From the NCBI GenBank assembly GCA_017941705.1, contig JAGAVX010000039.1, positions 1-37,912 of the forward strand: a DNA stretch of 37,912 nt. Reading direction: 5' to 3'. The position numbers and the translations under genes are program-made. The notes under the pieces were generated by a model. The model was given only the letters and a program-made list of their open reading frames with translations. It ran no database searches and was not told the origin of the DNA. Of the stretch, positions 1 through 7,753 are shown piece by piece; positions within the stretch are counted from its first letter, which is position 1; each line of letters opens with the position of its first letter. This DNA comes from Atopobiaceae bacterium (GTDB lineage: Bacteria; Actinomycetota; Coriobacteriia; Coriobacteriales; Atopobiaceae).

Positions 1-387
1 CAGGTACTTCTCGGCGTCGGCCTTCATCTTGGAGAGCACCATGGTGCTGATCTGCTCGGGGGTAAAGTCCTCGCCGTCGATCTCGACGACAGCGCGGTTG
101 CCCGTGCCGGCCTTGACCTTGTACGGGACGGTCTTGAGCTCAGAGGAGACCTCGTCGTAGCGACGACCCATGAAGCGCTTGATCGAGAAGACGGTGTTGG
201 TGGGGTTGGTGACGGCCTGGTTCTTTGCAGCCTTGCCAACGATGCGGTCGCCATCGGCGCGGAAGCCGACGACGGACGGGGTGGTACGATCGCCCTCGGC
301 GTTGACGATGATCGTGGGCTCGCCGCCCTCGAGGACCGCCATTGCGGAGTTGGTCGTGCCAAGGTCGATACCAAGGATCTTAGCCAT
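1..387 (-). CDS. dnaK: Molecular chaperone DnaK (Hsp70), N-terminal part, cut by window edge
   Basis: This is the start of the Hsp70 ATPase domain; the rest lies beyond position 1. The first residues read [20 protein letters not shown], the phosphate-1 loop of Hsp70, followed by [11 protein letters not shown] and [15 protein letters not shown], both standard DnaK signatures. DnaK binds exposed hydrophobic segments and cycles with DnaJ and GrpE in the cytoplasm. The ATG at 387 is preceded by AAAGGA at a normal distance. The 258-bp gap to the divergent gene at 646 should hold its promoter. I looked there for CIRCE (TTAGCACTC-N9-GAGTGCTAA) and HAIR (CTTGAGT-N7-ACTCAAG) and found neither, so the heat-shock control cannot be named. 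The identity is certain for the visible 129 codons. Confidence 0.97.
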   Translation of the reverse strand, partial: MAKILGIDLGTTNSAMAVLEGGEPTIIVNAEGDRTTPSVVGFRADGDRIVGKAAKNQAVTNPTNTVFSIKRFMGRRYDEVSSELKTVPYKVKAGTGNRAVVEIDGEDFTPEQISTMVLSKMKADAEKYL

Positions 388-645
388 TGTTGTTCCTTTC
401 GCTTTGAGACTCTGGGCCGCAGCCCCTGAGTTGGTTCCTTTGTTTGTCAGGGTTAGTTGTTCCCCATGCGTTTGAATCCTATACATAATCTAAGTGCGCA
501 TGCATGAGATTTTTTTACTCTTCACATGTAACGCATGGAAGCATGCCCTCAGACGTTGTCTTGGGTGAGTTGTACCCTTCTTACGCCCAGCCAAAGTCCA
601 GTAACTCATAATAAGAAGGCAACGACACGCAGCGAGGAGACCATC

Positions 646-1188
646 ATGAAGCTACTCATCGCCTCTGACATTCATGGCGCCGCCAGCTGGTGCGCGCGAC
701 TCATGGGCGCGATCGACGACCACCAGCCGGACCGCGTCATTTTGCTGGGGGACCTGCTCTACCACGGACCCCGAAACGACCTTCCCGCAGACTATGCCCC
801 CAAGCAGGTCATATCGATGCTCAACGCGATCGCCGACAGGGTCCTTGCCGTACGAGGCAACTGCGAGGCGGAGGTCGATCAGATGGTGCTCGACTTTCCC
901 TGCATGGCCGACTACGCTCTCGTCAGCGACCCCATGACGGGCCATGACCTGTTCTTGACGCATGGACACGTGTACGGCGCCGGCGTTCACAACAGCATCG
1001 ACCGCATGCCCTCTCTGCGCGTGGGTGATGCCCTGGTGTATGGACACACCCACATCAAGGTCAACCAGGAAGGGCCAGGCGGCACCTGGCTCTTCAATCC
1101 GGGCAGCGTAGGCATTCCCAAGGATGGCAGCCACAGCTACGGACTGTACGAGGATGGTCGGTTTACGCACGTTATCCTGGAGTCGTAG
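646..1188 (+). CDS. yfcE: YfcE/MJ0936-type metallophosphodiesterase
   Basis: This is a 180-residue calcineurin-like phosphoesterase of the YfcE family. Metal-ligand motifs are visible in order: SDIHG near residue 7, LGDLLYHGP near 38, RGNCEAEV near 71, THGHVYG near 107, and YGHTH followed by NPGSVGIPKDG near the C-terminus. The family hydrolyses small phosphodiesters with Mn2+; the natural substrate is usually unknown. The length matches E. coli YfcE (about 184). The start is the ATG at 646, preceded by CGAGGAGACC; the frame is open farther upstream but that extension has no family similarity. A pentapeptide-repeat gene follows 5 bp after the stop, so the two are probably co-transcribed. Confidence 0.93.
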   Translation: MKLLIASDIHGAASWCARLMGAIDDHQPDRVILLGDLLYHGPRNDLPADYAPKQVISMLNAIADRVLAVRGNCEAEVDQMVLDFPCMADYALVSDPMTGHDLFLTHGHVYGAGVHNSIDRMPSLRVGDALVYGHTHIKVNQEGPGGTWLFNPGSVGIPKDGSHSYGLYEDGRFTHVILES

Positions 1189-1193
1189 CGCCT

Positions 1194-1793
1194 ATGGAAG
1201 ATCTGCTCACGCTCATTTCCCAGGTCGATGGCGACGTACGGGGCCAGACCTTCGTATGCGAGGATCTCTCCTCCGTCGAACTTGGCCATGTCGAGTTCGA
1301 GGACTGCGTATTTGAGAGCTGTGCATTTTCCGGCATGGTCGCCGAGCGCATCTCGTTCGACCGCTGCACCTTTGATAGCTGCGACTTTTCGAACGCGCGC
1401 ATGCCCAAGAGCTACTGGCGCGACTGCACCGTCCGTGCATCGCGGCTTGTGGGATGCGACCTTCACCAGAGCTACTTTGTACGTGACTCGTTTTCCGAGT
1501 GCGCCTGCTCATATGCAAACTTTACCGAAGGCAAGCTTGAGCAAGTCTCATTTGTGGGATGTGATCTGCGCGAGACGTCCCTCGCGCAGCTAAAGCTCAA
1601 GCGGTTCAGGATGGAGGCCTGTGACCTGACAAGGGCGGAGCTCTTTGGATCGCGCCTGCGTGGGGTCGACCTCTCGACCTGCAACATTCAGGGAATCAGG
1701 GTATCAAACACATTCTTTGAGCTGCGCGATGCGAGGATTGGCCTTGACCAGGCACCTGATCTCGTAAGCCTGCTCGGTGTCAAGCTCATCTAG
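1194..1793 (+). CDS. Pentapeptide-repeat protein
   Basis: This 199-residue protein is built of repeated A(D/N)LXX-like pentapeptides with phenylalanine or leucine at the central position, such as LSSVELGHVEFEDCVFESC, FDRCTFDSCDFSNA, ANFTEGKLEQVSFVGCDL and LRGVDLSTCNI. Such repeats fold as a right-handed quadrilateral beta-helix. Some members mimic DNA and protect DNA gyrase (Qnr, MfpA), but most have no known role. It is unusually rich in cysteine, mostly in the repeat positions. It starts 5 bp after the yfcE stop with no strong ribosome site of its own, which suggests translational coupling. The fold is clear; the function is unknown, and gyrase protection is only one possibility. Confidence 0.85.
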   Translation: MEDLLTLISQVDGDVRGQTFVCEDLSSVELGHVEFEDCVFESCAFSGMVAERISFDRCTFDSCDFSNARMPKSYWRDCTVRASRLVGCDLHQSYFVRDSFSECACSYANFTEGKLEQVSFVGCDLRETSLAQLKLKRFRMEACDLTRAELFGSRLRGVDLSTCNIQGIRVSNTFFELRDARIGLDQAPDLVSLLGVKLI

Positions 1794-1825
1794 TGCATCG
1801 GGGCGTGCATCAAGGACAAGCACCC

Positions 1826-1907
1826 TGTCCCCAATGCACGCCGCCGTGCAGCGGTGCCTGTCCCCAATGCACGCCGCCGTGCAGCGGTGCCTGTCCCCAA
1901 TGCACGC
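1826..1907. repeat. 33-bp tandem repeat, 2.5 copies
   Basis: Two identical 33-bp units start at 1826 and 1859, and a third partial unit of 16 bp starts at 1892. Each unit begins TGTCCCCAATGCACG and holds GC-rich imperfect inverted sequence (GCACGCCGC / GCAGCGGTGC) that can form a hairpin. The array sits exactly between two convergent genes (stop at 1793 on plus, stop at 1913 on minus), so it may serve as a bidirectional transcription end. There are no unique spacers, so it is not a CRISPR. Confidence 0.85.
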
Positions 1908-1912
1908 AAGAG

Positions 1913-2494
1913 CTAGCTGATGTGAATGGTCGTGTATGCCAGCAGGTCATCGTTCCAGCTAAAGAGCGGGGCGACCTCGACCTCAACGTCATCGGTCGTG
2001 TTCTGGAGCTTGTACACGCGCGTGACATTGACGGACACGCCCGACTTCACCTTGTTCGTGTACCCATCGCTATTGTCGTCCGCAAGCCAAGCGTCCTCGC
2101 ACTCAACGCCGCTCTGGTACACCGTGATGCTGCTGGCCATCTGCATGGAGGTGGGATTGTCATCCGAGACGTTGGTGAACGTGTAGTCGATGGCAATGCA
2201 CGGCGAACCGTCGTAATTCTCGGTCAGCCTCCAGTTGTCGATCGACACCTCGTACTTCGAGTCCTTGACAAAGGTCGGGCCGTCGTCGGCCTCCTCGGCA
2301 GGCTCTTCCTCCGCAGGCGCCTCTTCCTTCTTCTCTTTCTCCTTGGAAGCCTGCTCCGTCTGCTCGGTGGACTCTTTCTCGGTCTTGCTCGAAGACTTGT
2401 CGCTCGAGCCGCCACCGCCTGCAAACATGGCAATCACGACAAGAACCACGAGCACCAAAGCAACGTTCTTAGCCATGTCAAGAATCTTCTTCAT
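1913..2494 (-). CDS. Membrane-anchored DUF5067-like extracellular protein
   Basis: The 193-residue product has an N-terminal membrane segment (about residues 8-25, VALVLVVLVVIAMFAG), then a charged Ser/Lys/Glu-rich linker to about residue 70, then a beta-rich domain starting KYEVSIDNWRL. The C-terminal domain, with CIAIDYTFTNVSDDNPTSM and a following YQSGVECEDA, matches the DUF5067/DUF4352-type immunoglobulin-like domain of surface proteins. There is no lipobox cysteine after the glycine run, so it is probably an uncleaved anchor. The start at 2494 is chosen because GGTGAGGAG lies upstream at good spacing; an upstream in-frame ATG at 2527 lacks this. The role is unknown. It lies 122 bp downstream of an HTH gene on the same strand. 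Confidence 0.75.
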   Translation of the reverse strand: MKKILDMAKNVALVLVVLVVIAMFAGGGGSSDKSSSKTEKESTEQTEQASKEKEKKEEAPAEEEPAEEADDGPTFVKDSKYEVSIDNWRLTENYDGSPCIAIDYTFTNVSDDNPTSMQMASSITVYQSGVECEDAWLADDNSDGYTNKVKSGVSVNVTRVYKLQNTTDDVEVEVAPLFSWNDDLLAYTTIHIS

Positions 2495-2616
2495 GCGTAT
2501 CTCCTCACCCAAAAGCCGGTATGGCATAGTGGGTTGATGCTACAAAGCATGAAAAAGTAATTCCTCAGCTGTCAGCTCAGTTTCTGTGAGCGGTGAGCGA
2601 CCGGCAAGGCCTTCGA

Positions 2617-3048
2617 CTATCTCGCGACGTTTCCGCTCATGCCGGTAAAGGTCTCCTCCCCAAAGCCCCACAGCAGATCGTCGCAGGCAGAGACCTCGAG
2701 GTGACGGTTCAGGCAAAAGGCCACGATGACATCGCGACGATCATAGGGCCGCAGGGCGCTTGCCCCGCCGCGCTCGAGCAGCTCGCTTGCCTCGACCTCG
2801 CCGAGCATCATGCCAAAGCACAGTTGGATGAGCTTGTCTCGGGAAGGGTGGCGCATACCCGCCATGATCTGGTAGGCAAAGGTCTGGTTGAGACGAGAGC
2901 GCCGCACCACGACGTTCTTCTTGAGCCCACGCTTTGCGAGCTCATCGGTTATCCACGCAGCGAACGGCCTGTCGTCTATATCCGTAGCATCAAGAACCTC
3001 TTGAAGAGTCTTGTTGCCCTGCCGCATTGCCTGCCACCCGTCAACCAT
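2617..3048 (-). CDS. HTH regulator B of a kinase-linked pair
   Basis: The 143-residue protein contains a helix-turn-helix region (about residues 46-85, with VVRRSRLNQTFAYQIMAG and RHPSRDKLIQL) and a conserved C-terminal box with RRDVIVAFC and ACDDLLWGFGEET. The same layout occurs in the protein encoded at 4464-4931, so the two are paralogs flanking a Ser/Thr kinase gene. The start at 3048 is set by a strong GAGGAGG site; an upstream in-frame ATG at 3105 has none. It probably binds DNA and may receive a signal from the kinase, but that is inference. The 111-bp AT-rich gap behind the kinase gene could carry its own promoter. Confidence 0.7.
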   Translation of the reverse strand: MVDGWQAMRQGNKTLQEVLDATDIDDRPFAAWITDELAKRGLKKNVVVRRSRLNQTFAYQIMAGMRHPSRDKLIQLCFGMMLGEVEASELLERGGASALRPYDRRDVIVAFCLNRHLEVSACDDLLWGFGEETFTGMSGNVAR

Positions 3049-3077
3049 GAACCCTCCTCGTTGCCAACTGCTACCGA

Positions 3078-3142
3078 TATTGGATTGAGAAGGGGGCGCT
3101 TTCATTAGCTACGTGCTAAATCCACGATATTCATATCCAATA
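3078..3142 (-). promoter_or_regulatory. AT-rich spacer with inverted TATTGGAT / ATCCAATA pair
   Basis: Upstream of HTH gene B, TATTGGAT at 3078-3085 is matched by its exact reverse complement ATCCAATA at 3135-3142. The stretch from 3106 to 3216 is much richer in A and T than its neighbours. A promoter and an autoregulatory site are plausible, but I cannot assign a firm -35/-10 pair. Confidence 0.35.
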
Positions 3143-3216
3143 CATAAGGGATTTTTAAACTAATCTTTACCACACCAAAGAGTTGGCAACATAAAGCTAT
3201 CAACTAATAGTATGTG

Positions 3217-4461
3217 TTAAAAGGCTGTACTTACCACAGTATACAGCACAACAACGGCTCCTAAGCACATGCATATTTTTGCAATTATAATGCATTCTTT
3301 AATGAGAAAAGACCCTATTGGACGCACCGCATTCGCATAGGCGCCCGTTCCGGAAACCATAAGCCACGCCTCGCGCATCATCATACCCATGCCAGCTGCA
3401 AGGACAATCGCCATGGTGTCCTGCGACCAGTCCCATGGCGGATCATGCCTGGTCAGCGCCGTGCACAAGGCCCAGAGGTCTATCGCCGCCAAAAAGGAGC
3501 AGGCTACCCATACCAAAAGCGCCAGGATGCGCCGCACAAGCGGAGCTTTGGCAAAGACAAGCATTGCGCTGTCGGCGGGAGCCTCCCTTGTCACTGGCTG
3601 GGACGCTGACACGGAGGCACGGCTGGCCTCTTGGGCCTTCCCCGCATCATGCACGGGCTCCTGCGCCCAGAAGGAGCCGTCCCGCAGCTCCCCACTTTCT
3701 GTGTCGAGCGCTTCGCAGACAGCTTTTGAGAGCTCCGCCGCGCTCTGGTAGCGGGCGCTCGGCTCGAACGCCGTCGCGTGATGCACCACCTCAGCCAGCT
3801 CCGTTGGCACACGCAAAGGGTCGGCGAGGCGCGCCTCGTACTCGTCGGAGTCGGGCTGTGCTCCCGTCAGGGCATACCCCAGCAGCCTCCCCAGCGAGTA
3901 GACGTCGGAACGGGCATCGGTCTGTGCAAACCCGTACTGCTCGGGTGCCGCAAAGCCCCACGTACCCAATGTTGTAGTGTCGCGCCGCCTGCCCTCGGTT
4001 CGCTGCCGCGCTATGCCAAGGTCCACTAGGTGAGCACCATCCTGCGCAACGATAACATTGCCGGGTGTGATGTCGCGATGTACCACCCCTCGCTCGTGCA
4101 GCGCCGCCACGGCACGACAGACGTCGCGCACGATGCTCATGGCGCTGTCGGCAGGCAGCGGCCCCCGTTCCTCGACCAACGACGACAGGGACTCTCCCTG
4201 CACGTACTCATAGACGACCACAAGCTCATCCGGCATGCGATACAGCGACTCGATGCGCGGGAGCAGCGGTTCGTCCGCCTCCATGGCAACTGCCCACGCC
4301 GACGCGTTGGCAAGCCCGGCGGGAATGTGCTTGCGCACCAACGGGCCCTCACCATCGAACGTCACCAGCTCAGTTCGCCCGGACGGGCCGTCGGACAGGA
4401 CGCGCACCACGTGATACGCATCATCTCGAACCATCGAGCGCAATGTCTGGTTGTCGTCCAT
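3217..4461 (-). CDS. Membrane-anchored Ser/Thr protein kinase (Hanks type)
   Basis: The protein has 414 residues. The N-terminal kinase domain shows a lysine in VRKHIP (residue 44), the catalytic loop HRDITPGN (129-136), DLG in place of DFG (147-149), the activation region TLGTWGFAAPEQYG and the DARSDVYSLG helix. The glycine-rich loop is degenerate. A polar linker with Ser/Ala/Glu follows (about 255-300), then three hydrophobic segments (about 311-335, 345-365, 385-410), so the catalytic domain should face the cytoplasm. No PASTA or other sensor domain is present. The ATG lies 2 bp after the stop of HTH gene A, so the two are translated as one unit. Substrates are unknown; the flanking HTH proteins are the natural candidates. 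Confidence 0.9.
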   Translation of the reverse strand: MDDNQTLRSMVRDDAYHVVRVLSDGPSGRTELVTFDGEGPLVRKHIPAGLANASAWAVAMEADEPLLPRIESLYRMPDELVVVYEYVQGESLSSLVEERGPLPADSAMSIVRDVCRAVAALHERGVVHRDITPGNVIVAQDGAHLVDLGIARQRTEGRRRDTTTLGTWGFAAPEQYGFAQTDARSDVYSLGRLLGYALTGAQPDSDEYEARLADPLRVPTELAEVVHHATAFEPSARYQSAAELSKAVCEALDTESGELRDGSFWAQEPVHDAGKAQEASRASVSASQPVTREAPADSAMLVFAKAPLVRRILALLVWVACSFLAAIDLWALCTALTRHDPPWDWSQDTMAIVLAAGMGMMMREAWLMVSGTGAYANAVRPIGSFLIKECIIIAKICMCLGAVVVLYTVVSTAF

Positions 4462-4463
4462 CG

Positions 4464-4931
4464 CTAGCCCTCCCTAGGCACCAGCGTCTGCTCCCCCAGT
4501 CTGAACAGCTCGTCATCGCACTCGGCAAGGCTGTAACCATGGTCGATGCAAAACATGATGATGGCATCGCGCCGGTTCTTGCACCAAAGCTCCGAGACGC
4601 CCGCGTGACGCAGCAGCCGCTGAGTCTCGCGCAGCGTACAGCCGATGCCGAGCGCCATCTTGATGGCGTTATCGCGGCCGATGTGGCGCGAGCCGTTAAA
4701 GACCTGGTAGACGAAGGTCGAGTTGACCGTGGAGCGCCGCACGACGTCGGCACGAGATATGCCGCGCGCATCGATGAGGTCGAGGAGATAGTCCGAGAGG
4801 CTTCGGTCGTCGGTCTGCGACTGCTCAAGATATGCCTCCGGCGTAGCGCTCGCCAAGAGCCGCTGCAGCAGCTCCTCGGTCAGCTCCTCGCGGCGAACCT
4901 CGCCTGTAGACTTGTCATCCATGTGCGTCAT
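4464..4931 (-). CDS. HTH regulator A of a kinase-linked pair
   Basis: The 155-residue product has an acidic N-terminus, then SLSDYLLDLIDARGISRADV, the HTH core VVRRSTVNSTFVYQVFNGSR, RHIGRDNAIKMALGIGCTL, and the C-terminal box KNRRDAIIMFCIDHGYSLAE followed by CDDELFRLGEQT. It aligns over its length with the protein at 2617-3048. Its helix-turn-helix resembles XRE/Cro-like domains, but the C-terminal RDxIxxFC...CDDxL box is an extra conserved part. It starts at 4931 behind a GGGAGGGG site and ends 2 bp before the kinase start. Binding to its own promoter and phosphorylation by the kinase are hypotheses. Confidence 0.75.
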   Translation of the reverse strand: MTHMDDKSTGEVRREELTEELLQRLLASATPEAYLEQSQTDDRSLSDYLLDLIDARGISRADVVRRSTVNSTFVYQVFNGSRHIGRDNAIKMALGIGCTLRETQRLLRHAGVSELWCKNRRDAIIMFCIDHGYSLAECDDELFRLGEQTLVPREG

Positions 4932-4963
4932 AGCCCCTCCCAAACACGGCCGCAATTGATAAA

Positions 4964-4993
4964 GAGGATGCCCCATTATGGTAGGGCATCCTC
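4964..4993 (-). terminator. Hairpin terminator after iorB
   Basis: GAGGATGCCC at 4964-4973 and GGGCATCCTC at 4984-4993 form a perfect 10-bp stem with a 10-nt loop. On the minus strand the stem is followed by TTTATC. It lies downstream of the iorB stop at 5075 and just upstream of HTH gene A, so it should separate the two minus-strand units. Confidence 0.7.
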
Positions 4994-5074
4994 GCGACAA
5001 TAATCTATTCGCAGTTCGTTTTGACGCCTGGGCAGTCGGACGGATAGGCTCCTGGGCCGCCAGCACGTGACGCG

Positions 5075-5710
5075 CTAACCCTGCGCGGCCTCCCGGCCCT
5101 TGGCAAACGCCTCGAGGTTCGCCTCGATGGTCTTAGGCGGCACACGCCTGCGGATGGCGTCCTCCCACTCGGCCACCTCAAAGGGCAGCGCCGTGGAGAG
5201 GGCTCCGACCAGTACGACATTGGTCGAGCGCGGGCTGCCAACCTCGCGCGCAATGCCGCCGGCGTCGATGACCGTCGCCCCGATCTCGGCGAGCTTCTCG
5301 TGGACGCCCTCGGGCATCTTGAAGGTTCCGATATTCACCGGAACTGGCGTGATCTGCTCGTCGTTAACAAAAAGACGGCCGCCCTCGCGCACGAACTGCT
5401 GCGCACGGAGCGCCTCGATTGCCTCGAAGGCCACGACGATGTCGGCGCAGCCCGGATCGGCGATCATGCTCTCGACCTTCTCGCCCACACGCACGATGGT
5501 CGAGACCGACCCTCCGCGCTGGCTCATGCCGTGAATCTCGGAGACCTTGACGTCGAGGCCGGCGTCAGCCGCCACCATGGCGAGCAGCTGACCGGCAAGA
5601 ATGGTTCCCTGGCCGCCAACGCCCACCAGGAGGATGGTCTTGGTTCCGTCAAGCTTGACGGATGCGCCGCCCTCAGCGACGCCATAGTTTGTTGAGGTAT
5701 CGTGCGGCAT
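5075..5710 (-). CDS. iorB: Indolepyruvate ferredoxin oxidoreductase, beta subunit
   Basis: The 211-residue protein is the gamma-domain subunit of the 2-oxoacid:ferredoxin oxidoreductase family. It shows the Rossmann-like start TILLVGVGGQGTILAGQLLA, then EIHGMSQRGGSVSTIVRVG, the usual IorB signature. With IorA it oxidatively decarboxylates aryl pyruvates (from Trp, Tyr or Phe) to aryl-acetyl-CoA and reduces ferredoxin. The ATG at 5710 lies 2 bp after the iorA stop, so translation is coupled. The first 17 residues before KLDGTKT are variable; a GTG nearer the core is possible as an alternative start. Confidence 0.93.
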   Translation of the reverse strand: MPHDTSTNYGVAEGGASVKLDGTKTILLVGVGGQGTILAGQLLAMVAADAGLDVKVSEIHGMSQRGGSVSTIVRVGEKVESMIADPGCADIVVAFEAIEALRAQQFVREGGRLFVNDEQITPVPVNIGTFKMPEGVHEKLAEIGATVIDAGGIAREVGSPRSTNVVLVGALSTALPFEVAEWEDAIRRRVPPKTIEANLEAFAKGREAAQG

Positions 5711-5712
5711 GG

Positions 5713-7482
5713 TTACTCCTGTTCAATGCAGCCAAAGGGACACGACTGGACGCACTGGTTGCAACCAATGCACTGGTTGGGGTCGATGACGGCATGGCCG
5801 GTCTCGTCGCGGCCGAGCGCGGGGCAGCCAATCTGGATGCAGCGTCCGCAGCGGCGGCAGTCGTGGATGGTCGGCATCTTGCCACGGCTGCGGTCGATGA
5901 GGCGGCAGGGCGCCTTGAAGATGATGACCGAGAGCATGTCGGTATGGCTCGTTGCCTCCTTGAGCGCCTGACGGATGGCGGCGGCGTTCTGCGCGTCGAC
6001 GACCTGCACCTCGTCCACGCCGATGGCCTCGCACAGCTTGACCAGGTCGAGCTGCTTGCCCGCAGGCACGTCGAGCGGGTTCACGCGGGCGGCCTGATCG
6101 GTGAGGGTCACGCCGTTCACGGGGTTGCCCTGCGTGCCCGTCATGGCCGTCGTGCGGTTGTCGAGGATGCAGAGCGTCCCCTTGCCACCGTTGTACACCG
6201 TGCCAAGCAGGCTGGTGATACCGCTGTGCGCGAAGGTCGAGTCACCGATGACGCCCACAACGGGGCGCCCGGTGCGCTCGGACGCGCCGGCAAGCTCCAT
6301 GCCGTGAGCCATCGAGAGCGAGGCTCCCATGTCGATGACGGAGTCGACGGAGCGGAAGGGCGCCACGGCACCCAGCGTGTAGCAGCCAATGTCACCGGTC
6401 ACGATGGCCTTGATGCGACGAAGCTCCACATACACCAGGCGGTGCGGGCAACCGGCGCAGAACGCAGGCGGACGCGGGGGCAGGCCCTCGGCGGCAGGCA
6501 GATGCGCCGGGTCGGCCACGCCAAAGGCCGCACGGATGTGGGCGGGAGTGATCTCGCCCGAGCGGGGCAGGCGGCCGCCGGGGAACTCGGCAAGCTGCAC
6601 GCCCATGGCGCGAACCCGCGTCTCGAGATAGGGATTGGCCTCCTCCACCACGTAGACCTCGTCGACCAACGCCGCAAAAGCGGCGATCTTTGCCGGCGGC
6701 AGCGGCCAGGTGACACCCAGCTTGAGCACCGACGCGTCGGGCATGGCCTCGCGTACGTGCACGTACAAGGCGCCTGCGCAGATGATGCCGACCTTTGTGT
6801 CGCGCATCTCGACGCGGTTGAGCGGGGTCTCCTCCGCCCAGGCGATCAGCTCGTCCTCGCGGTCGTTGGCCGCGAGCGTACGACGCACTGCGTTTGCCGG
6901 CATCATGACGAACTTCTCGGGACGGCTCTCGTAGGGGCGCGGTTCGATGTCGGTGCGAGTTCCCACCACGTTGACCAGCGTCTTTGTATGCGCGATGCGC
7001 ATGGTCTCGTGCAGCATGACCACGGTGTCAAACTGCTCGGAGACGTCAAAGGCCTGCTGCGCCATCTCGTATGCCTCTTGGCTGTCACTGGGGTCAAGGC
7101 ACGGGATGCGCCCGAAGGCGGCATAATAGCGGCTGTCCTGCTCGTTCTGCGAGCTGTAGCAGCTGGGGTCGTCCGCCGCCAGCAGCACGAGGCCCGCGTT
7201 GACGCCAGTGTTCGCCGCGCTCATGAACGGGTCGGCAGCCACGTTGACGCCCACATGCTTCATGGTGACCAGCGAACGCACGCCGCCCATGGCGGAGCCA
7301 AGGCCGACCTCGAGGGCAACCTTCTCGTTGGGAGCCCACTCGCAGTAGACGTCGGGCTTCTTGACCAGGTTCTCGAGCGTCTCGGTCGACGGGGTGCCCG
7401 GATAGGCGGCACCAACCGCAACGCCGGCCTCCCACGCCCCCTGCGCGATGGCCTCGTTGCCGGATAGCAGTTGTTTGCTCAT
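5713..7482 (-). CDS. iorA: Indolepyruvate ferredoxin oxidoreductase, alpha subunit
   Basis: The 589-residue protein begins with SGNEAIAQGAWEAGVAVGAA, the pyrimidine-binding domain, and continues with the CoA/linking region. FCAGCPHR and GDIGCYTLGA mark the thiamine diphosphate domain, and GDSTFAHSG its Mg2+ site. The C-terminus has two ferredoxin-type 4Fe-4S motifs, CRRCGRCIQIGCPALG and CIGCNQCVQSCPFGC. Length and domain order match IorA. The start at 7482 is set by GAGAGGATT; the open frame farther upstream has no family similarity. In anaerobes the product arylacetyl-CoA can yield ATP or arylacetates. The 271-bp gap to the divergent gene at 7754 should hold both promoters. Confidence 0.96.
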   Translation of the reverse strand: MSKQLLSGNEAIAQGAWEAGVAVGAAYPGTPSTETLENLVKKPDVYCEWAPNEKVALEVGLGSAMGGVRSLVTMKHVGVNVAADPFMSAANTGVNAGLVLLAADDPSCYSSQNEQDSRYYAAFGRIPCLDPSDSQEAYEMAQQAFDVSEQFDTVVMLHETMRIAHTKTLVNVVGTRTDIEPRPYESRPEKFVMMPANAVRRTLAANDREDELIAWAEETPLNRVEMRDTKVGIICAGALYVHVREAMPDASVLKLGVTWPLPPAKIAAFAALVDEVYVVEEANPYLETRVRAMGVQLAEFPGGRLPRSGEITPAHIRAAFGVADPAHLPAAEGLPPRPPAFCAGCPHRLVYVELRRIKAIVTGDIGCYTLGAVAPFRSVDSVIDMGASLSMAHGMELAGASERTGRPVVGVIGDSTFAHSGITSLLGTVYNGGKGTLCILDNRTTAMTGTQGNPVNGVTLTDQAARVNPLDVPAGKQLDLVKLCEAIGVDEVQVVDAQNAAAIRQALKEATSHTDMLSVIIFKAPCRLIDRSRGKMPTIHDCRRCGRCIQIGCPALGRDETGHAVIDPNQCIGCNQCVQSCPFGCIEQE

Positions 7483-7644
7483 AACAATCCTCTCACTCCC
7501 GGACTGCATCAGGGGTGACACAAATTCCGTAAAGAGCATCATACGCCCAGATTGCGATACTCGCCGATTGTGCACATGAGTCGTAACCGGCACGGGGCCG
7601 CCACCGTGAATACGGCATGGATTCGCTCCTGTTTTGGGACGGTT

Positions 7645-7673
7645 TTGCACCCCGTGCGTACCAAGAGCATTAG
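7645..7673 (+). promoter_or_regulatory. Possible sigma-70-type promoter of the DUF975 gene
   Basis: TTGCAC at 7645-7650 and CATTAG at 7668-7673 are separated by 17 bp. This is a fair housekeeping-type pair 80 bp ahead of the start codon at 7754. It is a guess from sequence only. Confidence 0.35.
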
Positions 7674-7753
7674 CATACCGACACCGATGGCGGGCCAAGA
7701 CCCACAGCCCGCAGACAAAAGCATCGCACGATCCTACGATCAAGGAGATAGAC

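Noticed and set aside
388-645. CIRCE or HAIR heat-shock operator upstream of dnaK
   Set aside because: I searched by eye for both consensus inverted repeats and found no acceptable match.
1826-1907. CRISPR array
   Set aside because: The units are contiguous with no unique spacers, and there are no cas genes in the window.
5662-7467. A 601-codon plus-strand open frame opposite iorA
   Set aside because: It is the antisense shadow of iorA in high-GC DNA; its product is His/Arg/Ala/Gly-rich without any family motif.
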